This document shows positions 51,978-59,747 of a stretch of DNA of 64,000 nucleotides, one piece after another. Origin of the DNA: SIG598 sp045538015 (GTDB lineage Bacteria; Bacillota; Clostridia; Oscillospirales; Acutalibacteraceae); assembly GCA_045538015.1 (NCBI GenBank), contig JAZSQO010000158.1, forward strand, positions 10,239 to 74,238. Reading direction: 5' to 3'. The position numbers and the translations under genes were made by a program. Position 1 is the first letter of the stretch, and each line of letters starts with the position of its first letter. The notes below the pieces were generated by a model. It was given only the letters and a program-made list of their open reading frames with translations, was not told the DNA's origin and did not search any database.

Positions 51978-53900
51978 ATGAAACATACCGATCGTCTGGC
52001 CATCGGGCTCGAGCTGTATTTCTCGGCCCGTTCAGCCTCTTTTTCCGGTCTGAAGGACTATTCCTCCTCAGACATAAAGGATATGATTGAAAACACTCCG
52101 GATTACGCCCGTTATCCCGTGGCACGGGAGATGCACAGCGCCCTCTGCGACCTGCTGGCCTCCGACCTCTGCCCCCGCCAGCATATTCCGGAGGATGTCG
52201 CGCGCATCGCTTCTGAGCGCTCGGCCTTCCGGTGCTGCGGCGACCGGCCCATAACCGCCTTCTTCAGCTGGCTTATCGACATAGCCCGCCGCAACGAGAC
52301 CGACCGCGTGGAGCGCGTCTCCGGCCTCAACACCGCCGCTTCCTGCTTTGACACCCAGACCTCCTCCTTCATTCGCACCGGCCTTGCACTCAACAACCAG
52401 AGAGTGGTCATAACAAGAGAGGACGACACCATCCGTATGTCCTTTGCCGAGCGGGAATGGGGTCGTGTCTGCATTGATTTCACCGGCTGCGAGACCGACG
52501 CGGAGCTGCCGCCTCTGCCCATGCTCGGATACGCCTTCAGCACCGAAGCCGAACGGCTGGGCGACGGCTGCTTCCAGTTCCGCATCCTTGTGGATACGCT
52601 GTTTACCGACAGCGATTACTGCGAGCGGCTTCTCTCCTCCGAGGGCTGGCACGAGGTCTCCTTTATATGCAAATCGGCCAGAGCCGATATAGTCTGCCTC
52701 GACTACGCCGGACGGCTGGAACGAGCCGGCACTCCCCGGGCGGAGATAATCGACCGAGTCTGCTCTGCCTTGCTGAGCAAGAAAAGTATTCTGGGCGGCG
52801 GCGCTCTTTCCCCCGACGAATCGTCCATGCTGCCGGTGGCTGAGCTGATTTCCGGAACCGGCGGACTGCTGACCGAGCCTCGCTCCCAGCAGTGGCAGAG
52901 CGAACAGCTTGTCCTCGACTCCCTTGACAACCGCTACGCTATGCAGCAGCTGGGCAGGCTTCTTGAGGACGGTAAATGCGAGCAGCTGCGGCAATATCTC
53001 GAGCTTTCCTCTCAGGCACGCTTTGACGACGACGAACACAAGGCCCTTGCCAGTGCCCGCCGCTACGCCTCTCTCTACGAGCAGCAGCTGGCCGACGGAA
53101 GTGCCCGTCCTCTTGCTCTGCTGCTTTCCGGCCGTTTTATGGATATGACCGGCGGCTTTGACGGCACTACTCCGCGCTGTCTTGCCGAGGCTCAGACCGC
53201 CGACCGGGTGATGAGCACCGTCAGCGACAGCATGAAAAAGCTTCGGTTCGAGGGGCAATTCCCCCACTATCGCCGTCTGAAGCGCAGAAATGCAGAGTAC
53301 CTTTCCTTTATGCTGCTGCCAGCCGCCGACCGTTCCCGATACGGCGTATTTTCCTTCTATGTATCTCTGGCCGCGGCAAAAATATCCGGCCGCCGTCTCC
53401 GCCAGCTAAAGGAGCACGGCATTGACGCCCAGCTCACCAACGCCCTTGACTGCCAGCCGGAGATTTCATCGGTGTGCAAATACGGCGAGCTGGCCAGCGC
53501 CGACGACGGCGAATATGTGCGCGTGGATATAGATATGTTCGGCTCCTCCAGACAAAGGAAGCTGCGCGACGACTCGGCCCAGCTGGAGCGCTACATCCGT
53601 ATCGCCGAGCGTCAGTTCCGCTTCGGCAGCATCCCGGGAAGCTACGCCGCCTCCCGGTCACGCAAGGGAATGATGCCCTCTCCATTGCCGAGGCTCTTTC
53701 TCACATCCCTGCCGCTCAGCGCGGTTCTTTCCCTGCTGGCGGTAATCGGCTGGCTGCTTGCCTCCGGATATTTCCCGCTGCCCGGGCTGACCATTTCTCA
53801 GGCTCTCGGCGGCGCGGCGATTCTCTGCGCCGCGCTGAACAGCATCATCACCATAATCCGGCGGATACACTCAGCCGGACAGCTGTGGCGTTACCGCTGA
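51978..53900 (+). CDS. Large unknown protein co-transcribed with lexA (640 aa)
   Basis: Not recognised. A 640-residue, mostly soluble and Arg/Ser/Leu-rich protein whose C-terminus has two membrane helices (about 566-588 and 600-622) followed by a short basic tail (RRIHSAGQLWRYR), so it is tail-anchored. The remaining 550 residues have no motif I know; a Cys pair (FRCCGDR) occurs near residue 85. GGAAGG stands just before the ATG. It starts 25 nt after lexA, with no terminator between, behind the LexA-box promoter. A membrane-linked SOS function, such as a division inhibitor, is a guess; in Bacillus the lexA neighbour yneA has that role but is unrelated in sequence. Confidence 0.8.
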   Translation: MKHTDRLAIGLELYFSARSASFSGLKDYSSSDIKDMIENTPDYARYPVAREMHSALCDLLASDLCPRQHIPEDVARIASERSAFRCCGDRPITAFFSWLIDIARRNETDRVERVSGLNTAASCFDTQTSSFIRTGLALNNQRVVITREDDTIRMSFAEREWGRVCIDFTGCETDAELPPLPMLGYAFSTEAERLGDGCFQFRILVDTLFTDSDYCERLLSSEGWHEVSFICKSARADIVCLDYAGRLERAGTPRAEIIDRVCSALLSKKSILGGGALSPDESSMLPVAELISGTGGLLTEPRSQQWQSEQLVLDSLDNRYAMQQLGRLLEDGKCEQLRQYLELSSQARFDDDEHKALASARRYASLYEQQLADGSARPLALLLSGRFMDMTGGFDGTTPRCLAEAQTADRVMSTVSDSMKKLRFEGQFPHYRRLKRRNAEYLSFMLLPAADRSRYGVFSFYVSLAAAKISGRRLRQLKEHGIDAQLTNALDCQPEISSVCKYGELASADDGEYVRVDIDMFGSSRQRKLRDDSAQLERYIRIAERQFRFGSIPGSYAASRSRKGMMPSPLPRLFLTSLPLSAVLSLLAVIGWLLASGYFPLPGLTISQALGGAAILCAALNSIITIIRRIHSAGQLWRYR

Positions 53901-53913
53901 TAATTTTACAGGT

Positions 53914-53941
53914 AATCATCCGGTCACCCGCGGCATATAAC
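53914..53941 (+). promoter_or_regulatory. Possible sigma-E-like promoter for spoIVFA-spoIVFB
   Basis: AATCATCC (53914-53921), 12 bp, CATATAAC (53934-53941) resembles the sigma-E pattern (TCAT-type -35, CATACAAT-type -10). The gene pair is sigma-E dependent in Bacillus. Match is partial. Confidence 0.35.
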
Positions 53942-53960
53942 TTTGTCGGAGGTGACCGGA

Positions 53961-54656
53961 TTGCTTTATTGCACCGTAAACATAAAAAGCGTAAAAAGGA
54001 CGCTGATCGTCCTTTCGGCATTCATCTGCACCGCTGTGGTTTTCTGCCTCTGGGCGCTCATGGCTCACGGAAAGCCCGACGCGGCGCAGGCCGGACAAGC
54101 TTCTGAGGAATACCGCTATTCTCGGCCGTTCATCACCGTGGTCACCGACTCCGACGCCGCGTACACCGCCGCTTTCGGGGATACTGCCGTATCCGACAGC
54201 TCGGTCCGTATCGTCGACGTTCCGGCCAATGTCAATTTCAATCCATTCTCTCTCAACCAGAGCGTATGCCTTCCTCTCGAGAGCGCCTTCATCAGCTCCG
54301 ATTTTGGCTATAGAGACCATCCCATCAACGGCAGATACTCCTTTCACGGCGGTCTCGACCTCGCCTCGACCGAAGGCTCGCCCATATACGCCATGCTGGA
54401 CGGCACCGTTGCCAAAGCAGAATACCATTCCAGCTACGGAAACCATGTGGTCATAAATCACGAGGAGGGCGTCCAGACACTCTATGCACATTGTCTTACC
54501 TTATGCGTCCAGCCCGGAGACACCGTGACCAAGGGCACCAAGATCGCCGAGGTAGGCATGACCGGCAGTGCCACCGGCCCGCACCTCCATGTGGAGCTGC
54601 GATATGACGGCCAGCGCTTTGACCCATCCTATCTTCTGGGAGATTACTACTCTTGA
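53961..54656 (+). CDS. spoIVFA: SpoIVFA-like M23 (LytM) membrane protein
   Basis: 231 residues: cytoplasmic N-terminus, one membrane helix (about 15-37), a linker and a C-terminal LytM domain (about 105-228). The metal-binding residues are intact: FHGGLD (H...D) and the HLHVEL pair, with GSPIYAMLDG and YGNHVVINH between. The position directly before the M50 protease and the architecture identify SpoIVFA, which in Bacillus holds SpoIVFB inactive until SpoIVB arrives. The start is TTG at 53961 with GGAGGTGA upstream. An active endopeptidase such as SpoIIQ-like is an alternative. Confidence 0.82.
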   Translation: MLYCTVNIKSVKRTLIVLSAFICTAVVFCLWALMAHGKPDAAQAGQASEEYRYSRPFITVVTDSDAAYTAAFGDTAVSDSSVRIVDVPANVNFNPFSLNQSVCLPLESAFISSDFGYRDHPINGRYSFHGGLDLASTEGSPIYAMLDGTVAKAEYHSSYGNHVVINHEEGVQTLYAHCLTLCVQPGDTVTKGTKIAEVGMTGSATGPHLHVELRYDGQRFDPSYLLGDYYS

Positions 54657-55252
54657 GACTGCGGGTAGGCGGCATCCGTCTTGACATCAGCTTTTATTTC
54701 TTCGCCCTGCTTTCCGCCTTCTTCATCCTTGAGCCGGACAACATAACCGCCTGCGGCGCCATTGCCGCCGTGCTGCACGAGTGCGGCCATCTGGCGGTCA
54801 TGCTCCTTGTCCCTCACGGTCATGTGGAGCGGATAAGCATAGGCGCCTGCGGCGTGCGCATAACCGCAAGACTGCGCGGACAGTACAGCGGCTGGATACC
54901 TATCTGCATCGCCGGTGCCGCGGTCAATCTGTTTCTGGCCGCGATACTTCTGCTGGTATCCCTCGCCATTCAAAGCACCTTTGTGACGGTGTTTGCCTCG
55001 GCCAATCTCTGTCTCGGAGCTATAAATCTTCTCCCGGTGGAGCCTCTGGACGGTGGACAGCTCACGCGAGCCCTGCTTCTGCGCTTTTTCTCTCCCCAGA
55101 CCGCCGACCGGCTCAGCTTTGTCATATCCCTGGCCACGCTTATTCCGGTATGCTGTGTCGGCTTTCTTATTCTGATGAAAACCCAGTATAATTTCTCACT
55201 TCTTCTGCTTTCCGTCTGGCTTATGGGCGGTGTGCTCAACGAATATCTCTGA
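54653..55252 (+). CDS. spoIVFB: Intramembrane metalloprotease SpoIVFB
   Basis: 199-residue M50 site-2-type protease with about six membrane helices. The zinc motif is HECGH in VLHECGHLAVML (around residues 42-46) and the third ligand lies in NLLPVEPLDGGQL. In sporulation this enzyme cuts pro-sigma-K in the outer forespore membrane. There is no CBS domain, which some SpoIVFB carry. TTG start at 54653 overlaps the SpoIVFA stop (TTGA), nine nt after GGGAGA. Confidence 0.88.
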   Translation: MRLRVGGIRLDISFYFFALLSAFFILEPDNITACGAIAAVLHECGHLAVMLLVPHGHVERISIGACGVRITARLRGQYSGWIPICIAGAAVNLFLAAILLLVSLAIQSTFVTVFASANLCLGAINLLPVEPLDGGQLTRALLLRFFSPQTADRLSFVISLATLIPVCCVGFLILMKTQYNFSLLLLSVWLMGGVLNEYL

Positions 55253-55263
55253 TGGGCGACGCC

Positions 55264-55292
55264 TTGCCAAAAGAGCCGAAACGATGTATAAT
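55264..55292 (+). promoter_or_regulatory. Sigma-A promoter for the 119-aa gene
   Basis: TTGCCA (55264-55269), 17 bp, TATAAT (55287-55292), about 30 bp before the ATG at 55324. Confidence 0.7.
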
Positions 55293-55323
55293 TACCACAG
55301 ACTTTTCAAACGGGGGACCTGAC

Positions 55324-55683
55324 ATGGAACTTGGATTTCCGATATATGAATTTTTCACCAACGGAATGGCCGTGGAGCATGAGGAGCCCAAAAAGCAGCG
55401 AGCCGGCAACGCTTATTCCGGCTCCCTCAGCACCGATCCTCAGCGAGGATTTGTCAACTGCACCAGCTTCAGCTACCGTGTGCTGCTGAAAAAATCTCTG
55501 GACGGCACCAAGGCTTTTATCGCCGAATGCTGGACCCGGCCGCCATATTCGCCCCGGGTTGAATCCTACGTCGAGAACTACGAGCAGAAAATCTTTGAGG
55601 ACAGCAAGGAATCCCTGCCCGAGATCGAGAAATGGATCATTTCCCGATATGAAAGCGTCGTGCTGAACGCTCAGAAAATGTAA
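55324..55683 (+). CDS. Hypothetical protein (119 aa)
   Basis: Not recognised. Soluble, 119 residues, aromatic-rich N-terminus (LGFPIYEFF), a central block FVNCTSFSYRVLLKKSLDG that looks like a beta hairpin, and a helical C-terminus ending LPEIEKWIISRYESVV. No known motif. ATG at 55324 follows GGGGGACC; the frame is open further upstream without a start site. It has its own sigma-A promoter and ends in a perfect terminator, so it is a single-gene unit between spoIVFB and the SOS cassette. Confidence 0.72.
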   Translation: MELGFPIYEFFTNGMAVEHEEPKKQRAGNAYSGSLSTDPQRGFVNCTSFSYRVLLKKSLDGTKAFIAECWTRPPYSPRVESYVENYEQKIFEDSKESLPEIEKWIISRYESVVLNAQKM

Positions 55684-55696
55684 TATCCGCAAGCGC

Positions 55697-55733
55697 AAGG
55701 CGGGACTGTTGTCAAAGGCAGTCCCGCCTTTTT
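55697..55733 (+). terminator. Intrinsic terminator after the 119-aa gene
   Basis: Perfect 12-bp stem (55697-55708 with 55719-55730) followed by TTTTT. Confidence 0.95.
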
Positions 55734-55762
55734 CCGGCATAAATTGTTTATACCGCAGCCAT

Positions 55763-55791
55763 TGACAAACATATGTTCTTTGTTGTACAAT
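55763..55791 (+). promoter_or_regulatory. SOS promoter with LexA box
   Basis: TTGACA (55762-55767), 18 bp, TACAAT (55786-55791). CAAAC-ATAT-GTTCT (55766-55779), close to the Firmicutes LexA box CGAAC-N4-GTTCG, lies across the -35/spacer. LexA should repress the polymerase cassette. Confidence 0.8.
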
Positions 55792-55824
55792 TAGCTTGCA
55801 GATATTTATCGGGAGGCGAAAAGC

Positions 55825-57351
55825 GTGGACGGCAGAACCTATATAGCCATTGACCTTAAATCCTTTTTCGCCTCCGTGGAGTGCAGAGAACGTGGACTTG
55901 ACCCGATGACCACCAATCTTGTGGTGGCCGACGCCGAGCGAAGCGAAAAGACCATCTGTCTGGCTGTGTCACCCTCGCTGAAGGCATACGGCATCCCCGG
56001 CCGCCCAAGGCTTTTTGAGGTCGTCCAGAAGGTAAAGGCCGCCAACGGTCTGCGAGCCTCGAAGGCTCCGGGGCGGCGGCTCACAGGCGCCTCATACAGC
56101 AGCATCGAGCTGGCCTCTTCCCCCTCTCTGGCTATAGACTACATCGTCGCCCCTCCGCGAATGGCGCAGTATGTCAGATACAGCACATGGGTATACGAAA
56201 CATATCTCAAATATATCGCGCCGGAGGATATTCATGTTTATTCCATCGACGAGGTATTCATTGACGCCACCCATTATCTCGGCACATACAAAATAACCGC
56301 CCGGGAACTGGCCGTGCGTATTATCCGCGACGTGCTGGAGCGCACCGGAATCACCGCCACCGCCGGAATCGGCACCAATCTCTACCTCTGCAAGGTGGCA
56401 ATGGATATAATGGCCAAACGCGTTCCCGCCGACGAAAACGGCGTGCGCATCGCCGAGCTGGACGAAATAAGCTACCGAAAAATCCTCTGGAGCCACCGTC
56501 CTCTTACCGATTTCTGGCGAGTGGGCGCCGGATACCGCAAAAAGCTGGAGGAGCATGGACTGTTTACCATGGGCGACATCGCCCGCTGCTCCCTCGGCGC
56601 GCCCGAAGATTACTACAACGAAGAACTGCTCTACAAGCTCTTCGGCATAAACGCCGAGCTGCTCATCGACCACGCATGGGGCTGGGAGCCCTGCACCATC
56701 GCCGACATCAAGGCCTATCGCCCGGAAAACAGCAGCATAGCCTCCGGGCAGGTGCTTCAGCATCCCTACTCCTTTGAAAAGGCCGGGCTTGTGGTAAAGG
56801 AAATGGCCGACCAGCTGGCTCTCGACCTTGTGGACAAGGGACTTCTCACCGACCAGATAGTGCTCACCATCGGTTACGACATAGAGAACCTGAAGGATCC
56901 CGGAATCAAAGCTTCTTACACCGGCGCGGTCACCACCGATCACTACGGCCGCTCCGTTCCCAAGCACGCCCACGGCACTTCCAGTCTCGGCTGCCATACC
57001 TCGTCCTCCAAGCGGATCATATCCGCCGTTACCGAGCTGTACGAGCGCATCACCGACCGGAATCTGCTTGTGCGCAGGATCAATCTCACCGCCAATCACC
57101 TCGCCGACGAGGCCGCTTCAGTCTCCGCTCCCGCTGCCGCCGAGCAGCTGAGCATCTTCGAGGATTACGACGAGAAAAAACGGCGGGAGGCCGAAGAGCA
57201 GGCTGCCCTTGAGCGGGAACGCTCCATGCAGAAGGCTGTCATCTCCATAAAAAAGCGGTTCGGCAAAAACTCCATCGTCAAGGGCATGAATTTCGAGGAA
57301 GGCGCCACCGCCATGGACAGAAACAAGCAGATAGGAGGACACAAAGCGTGA
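55825..57351 (+). CDS. Y-family DNA polymerase (UmuC-like translesion polymerase)
   Basis: 508-residue translesion polymerase of the UmuC/UvrX group. Catalytic acidic residues: D10 in IAIDLKSFF and D142-E143 in YSIDEVF. The GIGTNLYLCKVAMDIMAK fingers block and little-finger region follow. A beta-clamp-binding motif QLSIF (441-445) lies near the C-terminus, followed by a basic tail ending NKQIGGHKA. The start is GTG at 55825 with GGGAGG upstream. The LexA-box promoter and the next two genes (coupled by overlaps) identify an SOS mutagenesis cassette. Confidence 0.92.
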   Translation: MDGRTYIAIDLKSFFASVECRERGLDPMTTNLVVADAERSEKTICLAVSPSLKAYGIPGRPRLFEVVQKVKAANGLRASKAPGRRLTGASYSSIELASSPSLAIDYIVAPPRMAQYVRYSTWVYETYLKYIAPEDIHVYSIDEVFIDATHYLGTYKITARELAVRIIRDVLERTGITATAGIGTNLYLCKVAMDIMAKRVPADENGVRIAELDEISYRKILWSHRPLTDFWRVGAGYRKKLEEHGLFTMGDIARCSLGAPEDYYNEELLYKLFGINAELLIDHAWGWEPCTIADIKAYRPENSSIASGQVLQHPYSFEKAGLVVKEMADQLALDLVDKGLLTDQIVLTIGYDIENLKDPGIKASYTGAVTTDHYGRSVPKHAHGTSSLGCHTSSSKRIISAVTELYERITDRNLLVRRINLTANHLADEAASVSAPAAAEQLSIFEDYDEKKRREAEEQAALERERSMQKAVISIKKRFGKNSIVKGMNFEEGATAMDRNKQIGGHKA

Positions 57352-58061
57352 GGCTTTTCGGCAGGAAAACACCCGCACAGCACCGGGACTTAAGACCTTT
57401 CTCCCCGGACGGTCAATACCGCACCAGAGACCATATCGAAAGCCTGCTTGAAGGCGAAATGTCCCGGCTGGGTATGCGGGCCGCGGGCGATCTGATCTGG
57501 TGCTCGGAGTGGGCAGACGGGGCAAGAAGGGTCATCAGCCTTTTTCTGCTCAAGGGCGACAGCGCCGTGTTTGAATGGGGCTATAACTTTGATTTTCTGC
57601 CCGAGATACACTCCGGCAGAATAAGATATTTCCGCACCGAAAAAAGCATACACGCCCAGCTCCGGCAGCTGCCACGGGAATTTGCCGATATGGCTGACTG
57701 GAGCGCCTATTCTCTTCCCATGCACTCCTCCGATCTTCCCTCTCTCGAGGCTGAGATACTGAGAATATGGCACAATACCGAGCCGCAGATAACCGAGTGG
57801 TTCAGCCGGATAACTTTGGAAAAGGATATGCGCGCCGAGCTTGAGCGGCAGATATCCCGCGGAAAGTATTACCGGCTCCTGCTGCCCGAGCAGAAATATG
57901 TGCTAGCCTTTCTGACAGCCCGCTCCGGCGACATTTCCGGAGCGGAATCACTGCTGACCGCCACAAACACATTTCTCAGCGCCTCGCCCGGGATTCAGAC
58001 AAAATTGCTCGCCAGACTGAACGACACATATACCGATCAGACAGCTTATGAACAACGATAA
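57348..58061 (+). CDS. Unknown middle protein of the SOS polymerase cassette (237 aa)
   Basis: Not recognised. 237 residues, cytoplasmic, no membrane segment. The first half reads as an alpha/beta domain with ISLFLLKGDSAVFEWGYNFDF as a beta-rich stretch; the second half is helical (LPSLEAEILRIWHN; KDMRAELERQISRGKYY). There is no known catalytic motif. The GTG start overlaps the polymerase stop (GTGA) after AGGAGG, and its end overlaps the YolD-like start by 14 nt. Thus it is an integral member of the operon and likely acts with the polymerase. In classical UmuCD-type or UvrX-YolD systems no such gene stands between. Confidence 0.82.
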   Translation: MRLFGRKTPAQHRDLRPFSPDGQYRTRDHIESLLEGEMSRLGMRAAGDLIWCSEWADGARRVISLFLLKGDSAVFEWGYNFDFLPEIHSGRIRYFRTEKSIHAQLRQLPREFADMADWSAYSLPMHSSDLPSLEAEILRIWHNTEPQITEWFSRITLEKDMRAELERQISRGKYYRLLLPEQKYVLAFLTARSGDISGAESLLTATNTFLSASPGIQTKLLARLNDTYTDQTAYEQR

Positions 58062-58482
58062 AATCACAGACTACGACGACATCATCCGCCTGCCGCACCA
58101 TGTTTCTGCCCGGCATCCCCATATGCCTGCGCGCGACCGCGCCGCTCAGTTCGCGCCCTTTGCCGCCCTCACCTGCCACGGCGCTGCCATCGCCGAAACC
58201 GCGCGGCTGACCAGCGACAGAATCGAGCTGAGCGAGGACGCCAAAGCGCTGCTCGACATGAAGCAGCAGGTACTAACGGCTTTTATCCACACCCATCCCG
58301 AGATATCCGTGACCTATTTCCGGCCGGATAAGCTGAAAAACGGCGGCGCCTATATCACCGTCTCCGGACGGCTGGCCTCCATGGACGAAATAGAGCGGAC
58401 TATGGTCATGGAAAGCGGAGAGCGCATCGGCCTTGACAGCGTCACAGAGCTTGAGAGCGAATTATTTGCCCGTGTGCTGTAG
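58048..58482 (+). CDS. YolD-like protein
   Basis: 144 residues. The block DDIIRLPHHVSARHPHMP followed by MPARDRAAQFAPFAAL is diagnostic of YolD-like proteins, which accompany Y-family polymerases in Firmicutes SOS loci and are proposed to have a UmuD-like accessory role. The C-terminal half (ISVTYFRPDKLKNGGAYITVSG) is beta-rich, with no serine protease motif. Its ATG lies inside the end of the preceding gene, without a clear ribosome binding site, so it is probably translated by coupling. Confidence 0.87.
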   Translation: MNNDKITDYDDIIRLPHHVSARHPHMPARDRAAQFAPFAALTCHGAAIAETARLTSDRIELSEDAKALLDMKQQVLTAFIHTHPEISVTYFRPDKLKNGGAYITVSGRLASMDEIERTMVMESGERIGLDSVTELESELFARVL

Positions 58483-58502
58483 TATTCGCGCAGGTTCCGC
58501 CG

Positions 58503-58531
58503 TTGACATACCCGCGCAATATCATTATAAT
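58503..58531 (+). promoter_or_regulatory. Consensus sigma-A promoter for the RNase-barstar pair
   Basis: TTGACA (58503-58508), 17 bp, TATAAT (58526-58531): all consensus positions match. The ATG follows 32 nt later after a GGAAGGA site. Confidence 0.85.
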
Positions 58532-58563
58532 TATTTTCAAATACGAATGGAAGGACGGTTCCA

Positions 58564-59268
58564 ATGAAACGAATACTCCCCTTATTTTTGTCCCTGCTGC
58601 TTCTGTTCTCCCTCGCGGCCTGCGACAATGTGCTTGACCGTGAGCAGCTCTATCAGTTCCTTGAATACTCCGAGCAGCAGTCCTCCGAGCTTCCCGACCT
58701 TGGTTATGTGGAAACGACCTCGCCTTCCGAGCTGAACACTTCGGAGACCGGCACGGCAGACGATACAGTATCCACGGAGTCGACGACAACCACTGCCGCG
58801 ACTACCACAACCACTACAACAACTACAACAACTACTACCACTACAACTACCACCACAACGACAAAGCCTACGACCACCACCGCGGCAAGCAAATATTCTC
58901 CTCCCGACGAGGACGGATATTATTATGATGTAAGGAATGTCGTGCTGTATATCGAAGAATACGGCCATCTCCCCTATAACTTCATCACCAAGAACGAGGC
59001 CCGCGACCTCGGCTGGAGCGGCGGTTCGGTGGAGAGATACATGGACGGCGGTGCCATAGGCGGAGATCGCTTCGGAAACTACGAGGGACTTCTGCCCAAG
59101 GCCAAGGGACGCACCTACACCGAATGCGACATTGACACGGACGGCTACGGCAGCCGCGGCGCCCGACGCCTGGTCTTCTCCAACGACGGCCTTTACTTCT
59201 ACACCAGCGACCACTACGAGACCTTCCGCGAGGTCACCATCACTAAAGACCACGAGGTGATTTGGTAA
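58564..59268 (+). CDS. Lipid-anchored barnase-type ribonuclease
   Basis: 234-residue lipoprotein: signal peptide with lipobox LAAC (C20), a Ser/Thr/Glu linker containing 21 consecutive Thr (residues 80-100), and a barnase/N1-type RNase domain (about 115-230). Barnase landmarks align: the LPYNFITKNEA block with the Lys, catalytic E187 in GRTYTECDID, Arg198 and Arg202, and H217 in SDHYETF. All catalytic positions are present, so RNA-cleaving activity is likely. Bacillus barnase is a free secreted enzyme; a membrane-tethered form on a long linker is unusual. The barstar gene follows immediately (1-nt overlap). Expression is from a consensus promoter. Confidence 0.93.
   Translation: MKRILPLFLSLLLLFSLAACDNVLDREQLYQFLEYSEQQSSELPDLGYVETTSPSELNTSETGTADDTVSTESTTTTAATTTTTTTTTTTTTTTTTTTTTKPTTTTAASKYSPPDEDGYYYDVRNVVLYIEEYGHLPYNFITKNEARDLGWSGGSVERYMDGGAIGGDRFGNYEGLLPKAKGRTYTECDIDTDGYGSRGARRLVFSNDGLYFYTSDHYETFREVTITKDHEVIW
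58801..58863 (+). repeat. ACN trinucleotide repeat (polythreonine linker)
   Basis: 21 consecutive ACN codons, with mixed third bases, coding for Thr80-Thr100 of the RNase; further ACN codons flank it. Length changes here would be in frame. Confidence 0.95.
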
Positions 59269-59555
59269 TGAAAGAATACATCATCGACTGCGCGCTTATG
59301 ACCGACCGCGACAATGCCCACGGATATCTCGCTCAGGCTCTTGAGCTTCCGGAGTACTACGGCAAGAATCTCGACGCTCTCCACGATTGCCTCGGCGAGC
59401 TTCCTCCCTGCCATGTAACTCTCAGGAATCTTCCGGCGCTTTCCCTTCTGGGCGAATACGGCGACGCGCTCAGGTCGGTATTCATCGATGTCAGCCTTGA
59501 AACCGACGACTTCGAGCTCACAATAGAAAACGGCGCCGCCTGCAGCGCCGACTGA
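59268..59555 (+). CDS. Barstar-family RNase inhibitor
   Basis: 95-residue barstar homologue: LPEYYGKNLDALHDCLGEL carries the two Asp that plug the barnase active site (D35 and D39 equivalents), here in the piece KNLDALHDCL. It binds the RNase encoded just upstream and would protect the cell before secretion. The ATG at 59268 overlaps the RNase stop (TAATG) and GAGGTG stands 8 nt before it. The C-terminal segment SVFIDVSLETDDFELTI is the final strand/helix as in barstar. Confidence 0.93.
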   Translation: MKEYIIDCALMTDRDNAHGYLAQALELPEYYGKNLDALHDCLGELPPCHVTLRNLPALSLLGEYGDALRSVFIDVSLETDDFELTIENGAACSAD

Positions 59556-59567
59556 TCACATAAAAAG

Positions 59568-59605
59568 AAACTTCCGGTTCACCATGTGTTCCGGAAGTTT
59601 TTTCG
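59568..59605 (+). terminator. Intrinsic terminator after barstar
   Basis: 10-bp stem (59568-59577 with 59591-59600) and a 13-nt loop followed by TTTTTT. Confidence 0.92.
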
Positions 59606-59631
59606 TTTTTTTATTTTTCTGCAAAATTCCC

Positions 59632-59694
59632 TTGTGTTTTACATTTGGCGGCTATATAATTTATGTGACATTATTTCACAATACCCTCGTGAAA
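59632..59694 (+). promoter_or_regulatory. Promoter and overlapping inverted repeats before the 108-aa gene
   Basis: TTGTGT (59632-59637), 17 bp, TATAAT (59655-59660). Just after it lie GTGA-N7-TCAC (59665-59679) and TTTCAC-N9-GTGAAA (59674-59694), both perfect, sharing a half-site. They are candidate operators. Confidence 0.6.
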
Positions 59695-59747
59695 TTAAGA
59701 TCAATAATAATTGAAAAAATCAAAAAAGTAAAGGGGATGGCTAAATT

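Noticed and set aside
58801..58863. Phase-variable microsatellite
   Set aside because: The repeat unit is three bases and the third codon base varies, so slippage would neither be frequent nor shift the frame; it encodes a Thr linker.
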